Shown: piece by piece, positions 14,690 to 28,269 of the stretch | Numbering within the stretch: position 1 is the stretch's first letter | How the letters are laid out: every line of letters starts with the position of its first letter | DNA from: Progne subis subis | Taxonomy: Eukaryota > Chordata > Aves > Passeriformes > Hirundinidae | Direction: 5' to 3' | Assembly (NCBI GenBank): GCA_022316685.1 | Contig: JAKJHU010000039.1 | Coordinates: forward strand, 6,480,308 to 6,544,307 | Length of the DNA stretch: 64,000 nt | The notes under the pieces: model-generated | What the model was told of the DNA's origin: nothing | What the model saw: the letters and a program-made list of their open reading frames with translations, nothing else | Database searches by the model: none | Translations under genes and position numbers: made by a program

Positions 14690-14770
14690 TCAAACTCCTT
14701 ATGCAAATGAGTGCTAATCAGATAAAGACATCAGCACAGCCTAGGTCCTTTCACATCTGATTTCAGACCT
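14690..14770. promoter_or_regulatory. Candidate conserved non-coding element (octamer plus GATA)
   Basis: Contains ATGCAAATGA (14701-14710), GCTAATCAGATAAAG (homeodomain plus GATA-like core) and CACATCTG (E-box-like) within about 60 bp. This dense set of developmental motifs in unique sequence is suggestive only. Confidence 0.25.
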
Positions 14771-17309
14771 TAGCATGATGAAGGGATAACATTGGCTTGC
14801 AGATGAATGACTTCCCTCACAAGGGCTATGCAGAGGAGTCTAGAGCCATGCTTTAGCCATTAAATTTACTAGAGGCCTTTGACATAACCTAGAGAGATGA
14901 TTAGTCTACATGAGGTCTCCGGGAGTTATACTAAATTGATTCTGCTTCTTCTTCTTCAATCCCATGTGAAATACATTTCAGTATCTGTGAGAATCTATCT
15001 GGAAGAAAAGGAGTAATGTGAATGCCAATCTATGAATAGGAGAACCAAAGAAAGTGGGAAAAGGAAAGCAATCTCAAGAACTAGATGCAATCACAATGCA
15101 TGGTCTTTCTCCAGTAAAGGATACTTCAGTTATTAAGCTGAATGCACCTCTTTAACGTCTCAGCACTGCTCAGAAAATCAGAGGAATTCTTTTCTTTAAC
15201 CTTTTCTCTTCGTGTGACTACAGGAAGGAGTTCAATATCCTACCTACTGTTGGTGCTACATGTCTGCATTTTGCTAGTTTTGAGTGCTAAGTAAGCTCAA
15301 CTTTGCTGCCAGCCTTTAAGCTATGAAACCACTTAGCACACCTTTGGTGTCACTAAGCATATGTAATGGTATTAATGCACATAAATGCAAAAGAATATTT
15401 GTCGTCTCCCTTGAGAAAGAATCTATCATTTCTCATATTTGCTGCATTTGTGCCCTAATGTTCATATAATAAATGGTCTATTAAATGTTAATCAAAATTT
15501 CAGTACTAAAATGATGGGGAATGATAGAAATACATTTCTATTCTGTGGCACTTAAAATAAAATTAATTTTATTTATGGAAACCTGTAATCTGGAATATTC
15601 TACAGATTATACGTTTAATGAAAATATCCAATATATTGATAAAAGAATAGAATACGTATTTATATTTATCAACCTTGTCTCAATTTCCTCCATCTGCAGA
15701 AAAAGTGTCCGGATCACTCCGTGGCCTTCTACTGTTCTTGTACTTTGCTAATTGCAGAACTATAACTAAATATAAACATAAGGATGTAAGTCAGCAACTG
15801 AAGCACTTGTGTACTTTGTTTATGGCGAACTCCTTAATTTCATCATGTTCATTGTAACAAAGGCTTTGAATTCATGTAGATAGTAAGAGCATACCACAGG
15901 ACTTTTACTTTCAGAAAAACATGCCGAAAAGCATTATTCAAACTTTCGAAGTGCATGGACTAGTAGTACCTGAGCTTAGGAAAAGCTCTTGGCAAATCCC
16001 AGTGAAATTTTTTGACAGATTCATCTTCTAGCTTTTGGAAAAGAGAAGGTGCTCCAGGCAAGATATTTGATTAATGCCACAAAAAATAGTGTTGCTGGCA
16101 CAGCTGGTATGTTGGGAGAAAAATTCATCACTAACTCTGAAACTGCCATGTAATTTTCTCTCAACAGTTCTTTTCCGTACTTGACAGAAGATTTGCACAG
16201 GACAAACTAGCTTGACAGAGGACAAGTCAGCCAGCTGTTGAGGTATCTCTAAACATGACAGATCACTATGTTTTAACTCAGATTAATTCACTTATTACAG
16301 GTAGACCTAAATCACTGGTCATTGTCAATCCAGTTGTCACAACTAGCAAATCATGTCAGATTTCTGAACAAAAATATTTCAAATCCTAAACAGTTCTTAT
16401 AACCTCAGCCTGTCTGCCTTTCACACAGCCAAGTAAAGCAGTACGAAATAACCAATGCTGCTCCAGCAGTATTTGTGCTGTTTGGTATTTAATGTGACCA
16501 GAAGGACATGGAAATTGAGTGCAGATTCTGGTAACTGGCAAAAATTTAAGTACTTCCTCCAAGTGACTTTTCTGCATCCCACCCCAACTTTTTTGTCTCT
16601 TTTTTGTTGCTTTTAAAAGATTACCTGCTGTCTTAAACTCTTACCTATTTTTGTACGATGTTTTCAAGAGTACAATAAATAAAAAGCAAGGGGACTAATT
16701 TTATATATGCCAAGCACTGACTCACCAAAATTATTAGATTGTTAGATTAGAATGAAAAATCACTATCAAAATGCAGTAGCAGAAATTATGTCCATATTTA
16801 GGGCTGTATTTCAATTAGTTTTCTCTAAATGAGAAAAACTCCTATTTAGATAATAAAAACAGTAATTCAGATATATTCAAAAGACTTTAAATGCTACAGA
16901 GCCTGAAGCATATTTGCAATATCAGAATTATAGACTGTCCCAAATCTGTGCTATTAGATCCAAACCTCCTAGATCATGGAAAGGTTTGGAAAAAATTTGA
17001 ATGTTGCCAGTGAAGCTCGGAGCTAATCAAAAACTTACTTAGTCCAGAACACACACTGACAGCACAAAACATTTTGCAAACTGAATTCCCTTCTCAGGGT
17101 TTTTATAAACTATGCTTATGTTTTCATGGAAACAGAAGGACTGACCTACCAATTTTTTTTGTCTAAACTCTGAGGGAGAATGCTGGGTCTCAGGAGCAGC
17201 AATGAAACGTGTTATATGAGCCAAAGAACATTTTTTGCAAAGAAAGATGAACGCATTTTTCATTATTGCTAATTAAGTGTGGTTAAGGGCATTTCAAGAT
17301 GTGATATGT

Positions 17310-17436
17310 GAGGTTTTCAAGACAAGACTGGATGAAACATCAAGTAGCCTGGTGTGATCTCATACCTGACCCTACTTTGAGGATCAGCCAGAGGTCTCCC
17401 TGAAGTCCTTTCTAGTTTGAATTACCCTGTGATCCT
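17310..17436 (+). mobile_element. Old CR1 LINE 3'-tail fragment
   Basis: A diverged relic of a CR1 3' end, plus strand, antisense to NPAS3. It follows the familiar tail order: GAGGTTTTCAAGAC, GACTGGATGAA, CCTGGTGTGATCTCA, TGACCCTACTTTGAGGA, then GTCCTTTCTAGTTTGAATTA and CCCTGTGATCC. The wording differs from the other two CR1 copies here and matches an older subfamily type. Only about 127 bp remain and the terminal repeat is degraded, so this is probably the oldest insertion in the window. Confidence 0.82.
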
Positions 17437-19147
17437 AACAACATAACTTTCTTTATTATATTCTTTCTCTATATGTAAAGGGCACAGCTCTCTTCACTGC
17501 CTACTCTGTAAATGTGTACTATATGGAGAAGGTTACAACATCTCACTATTGTCATAGTACAACATCCACAGTGCATTCCTCCTACAAATCCTCAAAAAGT
17601 CCAGTAACCAAACACAGCCTACCTACCTTCCCTCTGCCAGTTCACGTAGGATCAGTCCTCTCTGACCTAGTGTCTCCTCTCTGTCAGATCAACTTCTAAA
17701 CTAAATAAATTAGTTACCTTTTACTTATTATTCCCTTCTGGTATGAAAGGTAGCTATGCAACACATATTTCAAGAATGATAAATACATTTTGTCATCAGC
17801 AACAGAGCAATTCAACACAGTTTAACTAAGTAAAGGATTATATAACTCAAAGGCACAAGTAGAAAAATGCAGTTAAATACAGATTCTAGAGGGTTTATAA
17901 TTTCTGATGGGATTTCTAAAAGGATTTTAGTTAGAAAAACAAAGATTATATGTGTTTTAGTTAGGGACTGAAACTTTTAACTTCTTTGTGTCCAGAAATC
18001 CATAGCTTCTGTGTTGGAAATATTTCAATCTCTCAGAAAATAGAGCTCTCCTCTCTCATAATACTTTATGTTCAATTATACTTATGACAGGTATATTTTA
18101 TGATCTAGCACAGAAGTCCTCCTACTTATCATGTCTAATGCTAGCTAAAAAGTGTGTGTGAAGGACTTCAAGGGGAAAGGAGTGTCCTCACTCTGCTGCT
18201 CCGTGACAGTTCCAGGAAGGGGATGGTTGTTATTAGTCATTTGTGTAAACAGATCTATTCTGGTTTGGGGGTTCTCATTTTATTGCTGATACCTGTAAAA
18301 GTGAATATGAATGGACTTGTTAGATTACTTTTTTATGTGGCTTGGGTATGTATGGATCAGTACACGTGCATATTTTGTTTTGCAGAGTTTCAGATCTCCG
18401 TCATTCTTGTTGTTATGAAACTATTTCCTTAAGAAGCCCTTCACATTTAAAAGGCTAGAGAACCCCAGTCAGATCTCTGGTTTACAGACATTCAAATCTC
18501 CACATACTTAGGAAATTGTAATAACATATAATCCAGTGGATGAGAATATGGATGCATGTCTTTTAAAATCCAGTTAAGTTACCTGAAAGACTGCTGCTTC
18601 TAGCTGCTTATCTCCCTCCCTACACTATTCCAGACAAAATTATTCTCCTATCATGCCAGAAAAACAAATGAACTTTTCCTAAAAGATATTTAAATTAAAT
18701 TAAGGAGAGATGGAAAAACTTACCATTGCCTCTGTTCAAATAACCAAGCACATATAAAATGAAGTTCAGTTGGGAATGCTCAAATCTGTGGTTTGGCTGG
18801 TAGGTTGAATTGGAGTCGTTCTGGCAAGATGATGATGCTGGCAGTCAGCTGAGGTGGTAGCCCATTTAACTGGCACAATCAAAGGACTGAAGAGGAAATA
18901 TGTCCACAAATCAAGTGACTTAACAGGTGATTATAATCCACAAGGGATTAATTTTTCTAATTATAACACCCTCACCAGTCCTTAGCATGAAAAAGCTTTT
19001 TTTTTTGTGCTTGGGAAATACCTTGAGGGCCTGTATAACACCAGAAAGTGTTCCTTGTCTTCCTGCTAAGTAAATCAAGGTCTTAATGTTACTTCTCATT
19101 TCAGTGTCATTCTTCCAATATTGACTAAGGAAAGGAATATTACAGGC

Positions 19148-19150
<3 letters not shown>

Positions 19151-19191
<41 letters not shown>

Positions 19192-19207
19192 AGAAAGAAA
19201 GAAGGCA
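19151..19207. repeat. Poly(A) run of 39 followed by a GAAA-type purine tract
   Basis: 39 consecutive A (19151-19189), then GAAGAAAGAAAGAAGG. No transposon body or gene-like sequence is recognisable before it, so it is probably a simple expanded homopolymer. Its exact length is unreliable because such runs are often mis-sequenced. Confidence 0.9.
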
Positions 19208-19370
19208 GAGGAAAGTATTATCTTCAGACATTCTATCTTCTTCTATCTTTTCCTATTGTAGGTATAATGCATAATGTTTTCAAAGAGTTGTTTTTATTTC
19301 ACTGAAATATTTTACTGTATTTTCATTTTGAAGTTCACAAGACAGCAAGAACATGTAGTTTTGAGTGGTT

Positions 19371-19436
19371 TGGTGTTGTTGTTGTTGGGGTTTTTTTGGT
19401 GGGTTTTTTTGGTTGTTTTTTTTTTTTTTTTTTTTT
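19371..19436. repeat. GTT/GGTTT-rich tract ending in poly(T)21
   Basis: A short GTT repeat, then G/T-only sequence with T7 blocks, then 21 T (19416-19436). Low complexity. With the poly(A) run 180 bp upstream it could form a long A:T stem in RNA. Confidence 0.88.
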
Positions 19437-20200
19437 GAATGTTAAGGTATCTACTTAAAACAGATGAACCAAAACCCTCCAAGGAAGAAATCAATTAATT
19501 AAAAATTACATAAGAACATCTGCTTGCAAGCTGATCAAACTCGAAAGGTGAAAACAACGTCTGCTCTAGTGGAGGGAAGAGAGACAACAGTTTTGGGTAT
19601 GGAGAAAAGGCAAAATGTGGGGTAAATGATAAAGAAGCTTCCAGATTCCATGTCTTCAGTCATGTTAAAATGTGAACTTAAACACAAAGTTCAGCTCAGT
19701 GAAGCAGAAGGACAATTCTCTTCCTTAGATAGAAAAAGATCTTTTTTCATCTGTAGCAGGTGACATATGACTTGTGCAAATAAGCCATTGGCCACTTCAA
19801 TCCCTATAACTTGAGAAATTCATCAAGGTCCAAGAATACTGATTTGGGTTATTCACGTGAGCTTGATAAATACTGTTGAGAACTGTTATTTAGCATAGTT
19901 ATGCACAAATAATAAAACAGTATTTAGTGTAATTCAATGATGTTCTGTATAAAAGGTCTCAAGCAGCATTACAGAACAAATGCCACAGAGAATAATAATA
20001 GGAATGAGCCCTGCTTACATATGATATGTGTTAAATCATATGCACTTAATATTCAAAACTAACTTTTTAGAAGACAAAAATTCATGTATTTTCAATTAAT
20101 ATATTCTTTGTTAAAGCTTTTAAAAGGGTTGTTATTTTCTCTCTAAGTGAACTCTGATAAGCATATTCTGATTTTAAAAAGGGAATATTTTTAAGGTGGA

Positions 20201-20220
20201 TTTTTTTTTTTTTTTTTTTT
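20201..20220. repeat. Poly(T) run of 20
   Basis: 20 consecutive T following GGTGGA. On NPAS3's strand this is poly(A). No transposon body is recognised beside it. Confidence 0.85.
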
Positions 20221-22360
20221 ACAGCTCAATTTATCAAACCAAACCCCTGGGTTTACTGGAAAGAGTAAATTTGCTCACATACATAATTATTTCAGGATAT
20301 TTTCTTATATAAAGACATTATTTCATGTATATATGAGAAGCTTAGTAAAAAAGCCCATCTTACTGGGTCATAATTTACCAGGAACAAAGTTTTAACAGCA
20401 AGACCTAAAAATACTTTTAAAATGAGAAATGCAATAGTTCTTAGCTATTTGGCTGCTTCTTAAGTCAAAGGCATTGGAGGTTTTGTTAGCTGAGGCATCT
20501 CACAGTGTCTCTAGCAAAGTGACATATGTCTCCTTTATACACAGGCATTAGATGAGCCTAATTGAAAATAACACAGATTCAGCAGCTGACAGCCTACTGT
20601 GGCTAAGAAGGGAATGTTTTTCCCCATTTTAAACTATTCTCCCTTGCATTCTTCCCCCCTTTGGGAAAAGCACTACTCAAACTGATATCATGTTACATTT
20701 TTTGAGACAAAACTGCCATTATTTCATTTAGTTGTGTTACACTTAGTGTTACATTAGGAAAAAGGGCCCACTGAAATGATGAAATGGTACCTCCTGTGCG
20801 ACAATTTTACAAGATAAGCCTTGATTTTTGCTGCAAATGCAGTTATCAGTTGAAAAAGTTGAAATGAAATGTAGGATGATGCTCTCTAAGTGAAAAGTGA
20901 GCACTATCAGTACCCAATGACTTGAAACCTGTAGCTTTTTAAAGAGAGATGAATTTCAAGAGTGACTTTCTGGTTTCCATTTGAAATTCTCCATCTCTTT
21001 TATGTCAGCAAAAATTCTCAGGCTTGTCATTGTCACCTGAGAAACAGGATACTAGCAGACCATTTTTAGTAGACAAGTACTCATGAGTATCAGAATGTTT
21101 GTTTGCAGTGAGCACAAGTGTGAATTCTCAGCACAATATTTTGCACATACCTATTTTGCAGCAAGACCCTAAGGATGCCTGAAGAGTGGTACTTATTCTG
21201 AATAACATAACATCATATTTTAACATAGTATTTTAACATCAGATCAAAGTTTGGCCTCTTAGTTCCCCTGGCTGTGTCAGTGGACAGAGAGAGATGAGGC
21301 AAAGATCACAAGACAGGCTTCTGCTTGTAATTGTGTTAAAGTACCTTCTTGTCTTCTTGAAAATCCTACTTCATACACCTGAAGTTAAATGCCAAAATGT
21401 GAAAATGCTACCCCTATTATTGTCTTATTAAATGCCCTTACCAGAGCAACCACCCAGGAAATTTGTTGTGAATTGTTTATTTCCCAGATGCCCAAGGAGA
21501 AACACTATAGACTGGGGAGGTTAAAACTTGGCAGCTGCCATCACAACAATCCTTCTTAACTAAATAGTAAGGTATCTTTGAGCTGATGGCTGAGTAATTT
21601 ATTCTGTTTCATTGCAAAGAGTAGTAACAAAAGTTACCAAAAAATCACTACAGCTCTAAAATATGGTATTTATGGTCAGATAAAGCCATGAAATGAAACT
21701 ATTAGGAAAACATGCCAAGCATTCTAAGCTGGAGTAACTCTACTGTACGTCAGTGCTCTGGAGACACTTTCCCTTTGCTCAGCAATTTTTTGTGGTTACC
21801 TGGCTGACACATTGTTCCATGCAAGGAAGAGCTCTTTATATACATCAATAACAGCACAGGTGGAGGCAAATGGCTGTTGTAAACAACTCTAATTAGGTGA
21901 CCTTGGAAAAGACCCGAAACGCAGGGAGGAATCCTGATATAGTATTTAATCATATTCAGTGCAGTTAAAAGTTATTTCCTGGTCAGATATTTAACTTGGT
22001 CAGGAAAACAGTCAGCAATCTATGCATTTTCAGCAGGGCCTCCAAAGCCTCTCTCCAGAAAAAGTGTCCAGTTTGATTTTTTGATTGAAAGTTTTAAGCA
22101 TCAACCAATAGAACCTGACAGATAAAATATCATACTAAATATTACTGCGGATCTCAGACCAGAACCAGTGTTAACATTGCCTGAAGAGATTAATAATTTC
22201 TTTTTTTCAAAGAGTAGAAATGCCCTTAAATATTTCCTTCTTTCTTTTAAGGTATGTCAGAAATCAGATTCTCCTAGTGAAATAGAAATTGGCCTATACT
22301 TCTATAGTCCCTTGTAGCACAGTATAGACTAACAACAGAAAAATAACATAATGAAACATA

Positions 22361-22401
22361 CTACTACTACTACTACTACTACTACTGCTAATAATAATAA
22401 A
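22361..22401. repeat. (CTA)n/(ATA)n trinucleotide microsatellite
   Basis: Eight or more CTA units, one CTG interruption, then AATAATAATAAAA. The serine run in the minus-strand open frame over it is an artefact of the repeat. Confidence 0.92.
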
Positions 22402-23462
22402 ATAGACAAACCCGAGAGGATATAAAACCAAAGAGAAATGAATGAGAGTAAAAGAGACAAAGAAAATGATACTAAATTTTGGTGTCTGTTCCTGTCTGAG
22501 AAAAGAACTAAAAAGAATCAAAATATGTCAAAATGTACACTTATCCAATGGGATGCATAGGCTACTATGCAAGGAGGAGCTGAAATGGACTCTGATCACA
22601 ACAGATGAAATTCAGTTTTCTAATGCTTAAACAGAATCAAATCTCTGAGTGATTAATATATCTTTTTACTTGGTCTTGGGCTAATAATACAACATCCTCC
22701 TTCTGTATGTCAAGCTGGTTCCATGGTACTTGCCGTGATAGTAACTGCATACTTTGTAATTGAGATGATTTTGTTATGGGCAGATGGCAGTGTCAATCTA
22801 AAGCCCACCTTTATAATGCATTGCATTTCATTCATCTCCTTTGCCAAAACACTGCAATGCCTAGACGTGGACAAACATGGATATATATTTAAGCTTTGAT
22901 ATGTTGAGCAATACCAACAGAAGGTGGTGTTCTTAAATTGCAAGCTATGTTGCTTCTTCAAAAGGGCTCATTAGTAATTCAAAGAGGTTTTAAACTGTAG
23001 ACTATAATCTGACTGACTGGTCACCTGTTGTCTGTAATTTATGCCACTTTTCATCCTTGACTGATAAATTAATATCTTCCTAGAGTTTAGAGTTTTAATA
23101 TTCATGCTGGAGGGATTCTTGACATCTAGGTTCTATATTCCCCCCAAAATTACAGAATTTTTGTTCTAAGTTTTCATTTCATAGTGTTTGAACTGTAAGC
23201 TCTCCGAAGCTGCCTTTGTGTTGCTTAGTATTCACCCAACATCTGGCACAACTGACGCACTTCTCGGTCAATAATTAGGCAATGACACAGTACACATGAT
23301 TATGACTATTACCTTGGTTTTGATTAATTACAAACTTTCAGCTCACATCCCCACTGTATTAAAATATTATTTAGACCTTTGGAAATTATTTCTGAACTTC
23401 TGATTGCACTTTTATGTGGCTGTATGATTATAATACTTAGCCCTGTAATAAGAAAACAACTA

Positions 23463-23477
23463 TTTTTTTTTTTTTTT
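23463..23477. repeat. Poly(T) run of 15
   Basis: 15 consecutive T between unique AT-rich flanks. A simple homopolymer. Confidence 0.8.
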
Positions 23478-24779
23478 AAATCAAGAGAATATGAGCAGAA
23501 TTACCAATGCTGATAACTCAGTAGTAAGAAAAAGCTGTATTCACAGAGTAACACTGAAAATGTTGCTATTTCAGAAAATGTTAATGGATAACTACATCGA
23601 AGGATTAACCAGCAAACAGTCTTTTTCCTCTTTCTTCAGTCCATCTCAGGAGCAGCCAGTAACATCCCTACAGAAATGTTCTGATTATTTAAATTTTTAG
23701 TTTTGAGACTGATGAAATATGTCCTTTGTACACCTACAGAATGACCGTCTGCCAGAATAGTCCTCCTACCTTTATTCTTAACTCTCCTTCACCTTTGTGA
23801 TAGCTCTTGGCAATTTGCATAATAAGAAAATGTATAAATATGTAAAAATGTTTCTAATATGCCCTCTGATAAAATAAAAGCATTTTAGTATAGAAAAGCA
23901 AGACAAAAAACAATTACAATACTAAATAATAGAAAAAATAATGCAAAACTAACCCTAGATCATTCACTATCCATATCTGAAAGCCACAAGAAAAATATGC
24001 TGCAATCACCCATAGAATTTTTCCTCTTTTAGCAAAAGCAGTTTTTTTCTTCAGAAAGTGTTAGCTTTCTCTTAGCTAGTGCATTTGCAACCAAAGGAAA
24101 AACAAGAAATAGGATCACTTAGGCAGGCAGTAAGAAATCAAAGACCATCATTGCTGATTTGAAAGACATGAACACCTTTTTCACACCCAAAAGCAGCTCT
24201 GTGTGCTAGATGAAACACTTATTTTTGAACTCTAGACCTGTCTGGCTCAAACGTATCAGCCAGCTTCAATATTTTATCCAGTATATAAATACAAGAGCAG
24301 CGTATCCAATGTGACTTTACCCAAAGAGGTACAGAGTTCTTCAGCCGCTTTGCAACCCAGTGTTCCCAGCTGAGCCAACCCAAATAGTAAATTGTTAGGA
24401 ACTATACTGACTAATTAATTGTTTGGCTTGAACTTTCCTTCTCTTTCTCCATAAAATGTTACATTTCTTTTCTTATTTCTCATTAAAATGTAAGTTACTG
24501 CTCTCCCTCCTTTTCATCTTCACATCTGTGGTTGCTAGCCTTGTACTTCATTGCTCTGGTTGCATTTAAAGGCCTTCCCAGGAGCATAAATGGGATAAAA
24601 TTTGTCATTTTAGATATAAATATTTTCTCTCTTCATTTACATACATGTACATGAAGTATGAAAGCAGATGGGCCCTAATCTGAGAATTGGGTCAACTGCA
24701 CCCTGTAAAGGAAACAAAGTCTTCAAGTTACTAGAGCATACATTACAGAGTTAGGAAGAATGGACTAAACATTCCACTG

Positions 24780-24990
24780 TGCTGGTATTTTACTCAGCCA
24801 TTATTAATTGCCATCAATAATTGGACACCATTAAGCAGTCTTGACTGAATGTGAGATGAGCTAGTCTCAGCTAACTCTTGTATCATATGGAGACTAAATT
24901 AGGCTTTTCAATAATCACTGTTTCTAAATGGCAAACAAAAGGTATTCTGTATTGCTCCTGTGTCCTTTATGAGTTCCATAAATAACTAAT
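24780..24990. promoter_or_regulatory. Candidate conserved non-coding element (homeodomain-rich)
   Basis: About 200 bp of unique sequence with many TAAT/ATTA cores (TTATTAATTG, CAATAATTGG, ACTAATTAACC) and no simple repeats. This resembles known vertebrate CNEs in developmental-gene introns. Conservation is untested and confidence is accordingly low. Confidence 0.28.
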
Positions 24991-27900
24991 TAACCTCTGC
25001 AACAAAAGTTGGCACTAAAACACGAGGCAGTTTCCCTGTACAAACGATGGGCATCTAAAAAAAGGTCTGAGCAACACAAAGCTTACACTCTCCTTTTTTG
25101 CACTGTTCTCCACAGAAATTAAATGCTTATTGACTCCACATTAATATCCATTTAGTAATCTGCCATTTTTGTTTGTTTTAATATAACACACAGTTTTACA
25201 GTAGAAAGGAATTATGCAGTTTAGAAGTATGAATATTAAAAAAGGATATAATTAAATCTGTAGCCTGAAACCTCTGTCTAAAGCTATAATGACAAATTTA
25301 GTCCATATTTATTATGGTGCACAAGGGACTTTAACTAGATCATTAGTTTATATGCCTTACTCAGTAGCGAAGTTCTAAAACTTCACATTTTGCATATTAT
25401 TACATTATTCATTTTTCCAACTAGGCATAAAATATGGCTTCCCAAGAGTACAATACCTAATTCTTCAAAATATACAAAGATAGCAATAAAATGATTAAAT
25501 TACAACTCTTACATCTGTTCTTCTTGTTTGATTATAAATTAAAATGTTCAAAACCAGAAGAAAACAACACAGGTAAAAAATACGTTTAACCTGCATATCA
25601 TCTCAGAGTTAAATAATTTACCCAACTCTAGCCTCTGCAATTAAAAGTGCTCTTGGCTTATCCCATTTTCCACAGGTTGTTGTGTGTCCCTTTAAAAGGT
25701 CGTGAAATGGAGTATAATTTGACAATAGATTTAAAAATCACTGACTCTGACATGGATTAGGTGCTGTGAACTCACCATCGCAGTTACTGAGGAAGGCTGA
25801 TCAAAGGACTCAATGAGATTTCTGTGTGTATGAACACTGTGATTTAAAAAAACCCATAAAATGTTATGCCTGTCAGGAGAAAAATATAAAATGCTATTCT
25901 AAACCACCACCCATCATTGCAAAATGCTGCTTGGTGTTTTCTTTATCAATTACACATTAACAAATCTTTAATCTAATGATGGAAAGGTACCAGTGCAGCT
26001 GACACTGACAAATTATCCTTGGCAGTCTCTGAACTCATAACACATTTCAAAGAAGACTACCTTGATATAAAATGCATGAACTATTAAATCACAATGCCTA
26101 CTGAGAAATTTGATTTTAGGGAGCATTATTAGGGAAATAGTTATTTACTGAAAAATTTATATTTGAGAAAAATAAATGTATTTTAAACTCTATTATTCCA
26201 CTCACCTGGAGGTGGTTTGTTTCCTAAAATCCTGAAATTCATAGAAACAAATACCTAAAGAAATTGTTTAAATGACTGTGGTCATAATGGCAGTGAAGCA
26301 GCATTATGCAGCAAGGCATTACTGGATGCCAGTGTAGGTTTCTGTGGATAAATTAGGGGAGCAGAAGTTACGAATGAGTGCTCCTAGAAAGCTTCTGAAC
26401 CAATTGAGTTTTCAACAAATTGAGATACCATACTATGTTTCCAGTTTTCATCTGTCTTGAGTGGCTCTATTTACTCTAGATGAAGATTACTCTGTAGGTT
26501 CCCTTGACATATGCCTTCCAGATATATTTTATGCCATTATCAAAAACATCTTTCTTTGTATCAGAACTGCATGAGTTGCAAATAGAAACATGGGAAATAA
26601 AGAACTGCATGAGTTTGAATGATCAAACCCTTCCAGTTACTGAGTTAAACCCATGTAAGCCAACTTACAGAATGCCCCCTAAAGATTTAACTTGCTGTTT
26701 TCAATAATTAATATTGTGCTGATAATGGACCCAAAATAAATCTAAATGATTCTTCCATTAAATTGGGAGGGAGGAATAAAGGAATTGACAAAGAAAGAAC
26801 TTTCAAGAATTTGAAAACTCTGATGTGGAAGAGGGTTTTTTTGATAAAATATTCCTGTTTAAAAGACTACTCTTGATTTATGTAATAATATGTTAAAAAT
26901 CTATCTTAGTCACCTAATCCGCAAGGGGAAAAAAGAGAAAGGGGAAAAAATAAAAGAAACTGACTTCATTACATGGTGTCCCTCGATAAATAAAAACTCT
27001 ATCTGGCCTCTGTCCACTGCTGTTCTAAATGAGCCCAGTCAGTCTGGTCCATGTTTTTTCATTTCATTTTCTCTAGCCAAATGACTACCATCTGCTGTCA
27101 CAAAGCTGTCACACAATCAGTAATGGAAGTTTTCTAAGGAATATAATGGCTGAAGTATGAATATATGACATTCCAGCTCCTATCTAGCAGGGTAAGAACA
27201 GCAACCCATTTGAAAAGAAACAGCAGTAGTGTTCTCTCTCTTCTCAGCAAGTGCATTGTAATACAAATCTTTATTTGGACTCAAGACGTTGACAGGTCAA
27301 TTGAACAGAATAAGTCTAGTTTATGATGCAGTTGTCAGAAGTGGTTAAAGCAGGAGTCTGTTTACCAGCGCTCTGAGATATTCCAACAATTTTTCTTGCA
27401 AACCAGCACCTTGAGGTTAATTACTTTACCAATTTGAGTAAATGGCAAGCCATATTCCCATCTGTCTCCATTAGTTCCCCACTATTTCTCAATTTATGAT
27501 GACTGGGGTCAAGGCTGTGGTACAAAAGAAGAGCTAATAAAGCATGAATGGAGCAATTTTCTGTTTATACAAATGTGGTAGCCACAGCATAAATACAGAA
27601 GAGACATTTTAGAAATGCATAGTCTTTGCTTTGAAAACTCTGGGTGCTGACTGTATTTAAAGAAGTAAAAAACAAACACTAGCAATGAATTGCTAGGTTC
27701 CATACTTATTTATCTTTAATGAAACCTGCTATGTAGCATTGCAATGCCCACTTGCACCCTGTCACACAAATTAGGAAAGTTCTGAAAAGCCTACAGCAGC
27801 TGATCTCTACTAAGCTTGCTAATTCACCAAAGGCAAGCTGCCTGGGAAAGTAAAAAGAAAAATCTCTTTATTGTGGTACCAAAATGCAGCATTACTGAAG

Positions 27901-28269
27901 CTTTTCTTCCTCAAGTAAACATTTCTTGCTATCTATATAGGACTTAGTGCTGGAATGCCTTAAAAGCTGTTTAGCAATATGACTTGATTTAAGAGCATCT
28001 CAAGGGACAATACCTATTTTATTTCTGTTTGTTCATTAAAAAACTGTGGAAGTTTACTCCTGTATTAAAAAGTGTAGACTTTCTCTTATTTCTTAGTTTT
28101 AAATTTAGCCATAAAGTTATATTCTATTCAAAACACTTCATTTCTATAACCAATACCTTAGATACATAATTCAAGGGAAAATCTCCACCAATTTCTACAA
28201 TTTCTAATGAATATGCTAGTTTGATAAATTCTGCCTAATCTACATTGTCTAAACAGCAGCAGTCTAAAA

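Larger units (their letters stand above)
2591..17309 (-). other. NPAS3 intron, repeat-poor stretch
   Basis: About 14.7 kb with no exon-like frame, RNA gene or recognisable transposon. It is AT-rich with few long homopolymers. Short open frames (for example 2660-3022 and 9556-9873, both minus) lack splice-site context and any family motif. CNE-like patches near 6360-6480, 13830-13930 and 14690-14770 carry POU octamers and are listed separately. A small imperfect duplication (GCTAAGAGAT twice) lies at about 10686-10706. I see nothing else of note. Confidence 0.6.

Noticed and set aside
19151..19189. Poly(A) as the tail of a processed pseudogene or SINE
   Set aside because: No gene-like or SINE-like body is recognisable on the 5' side and no target duplication was found.
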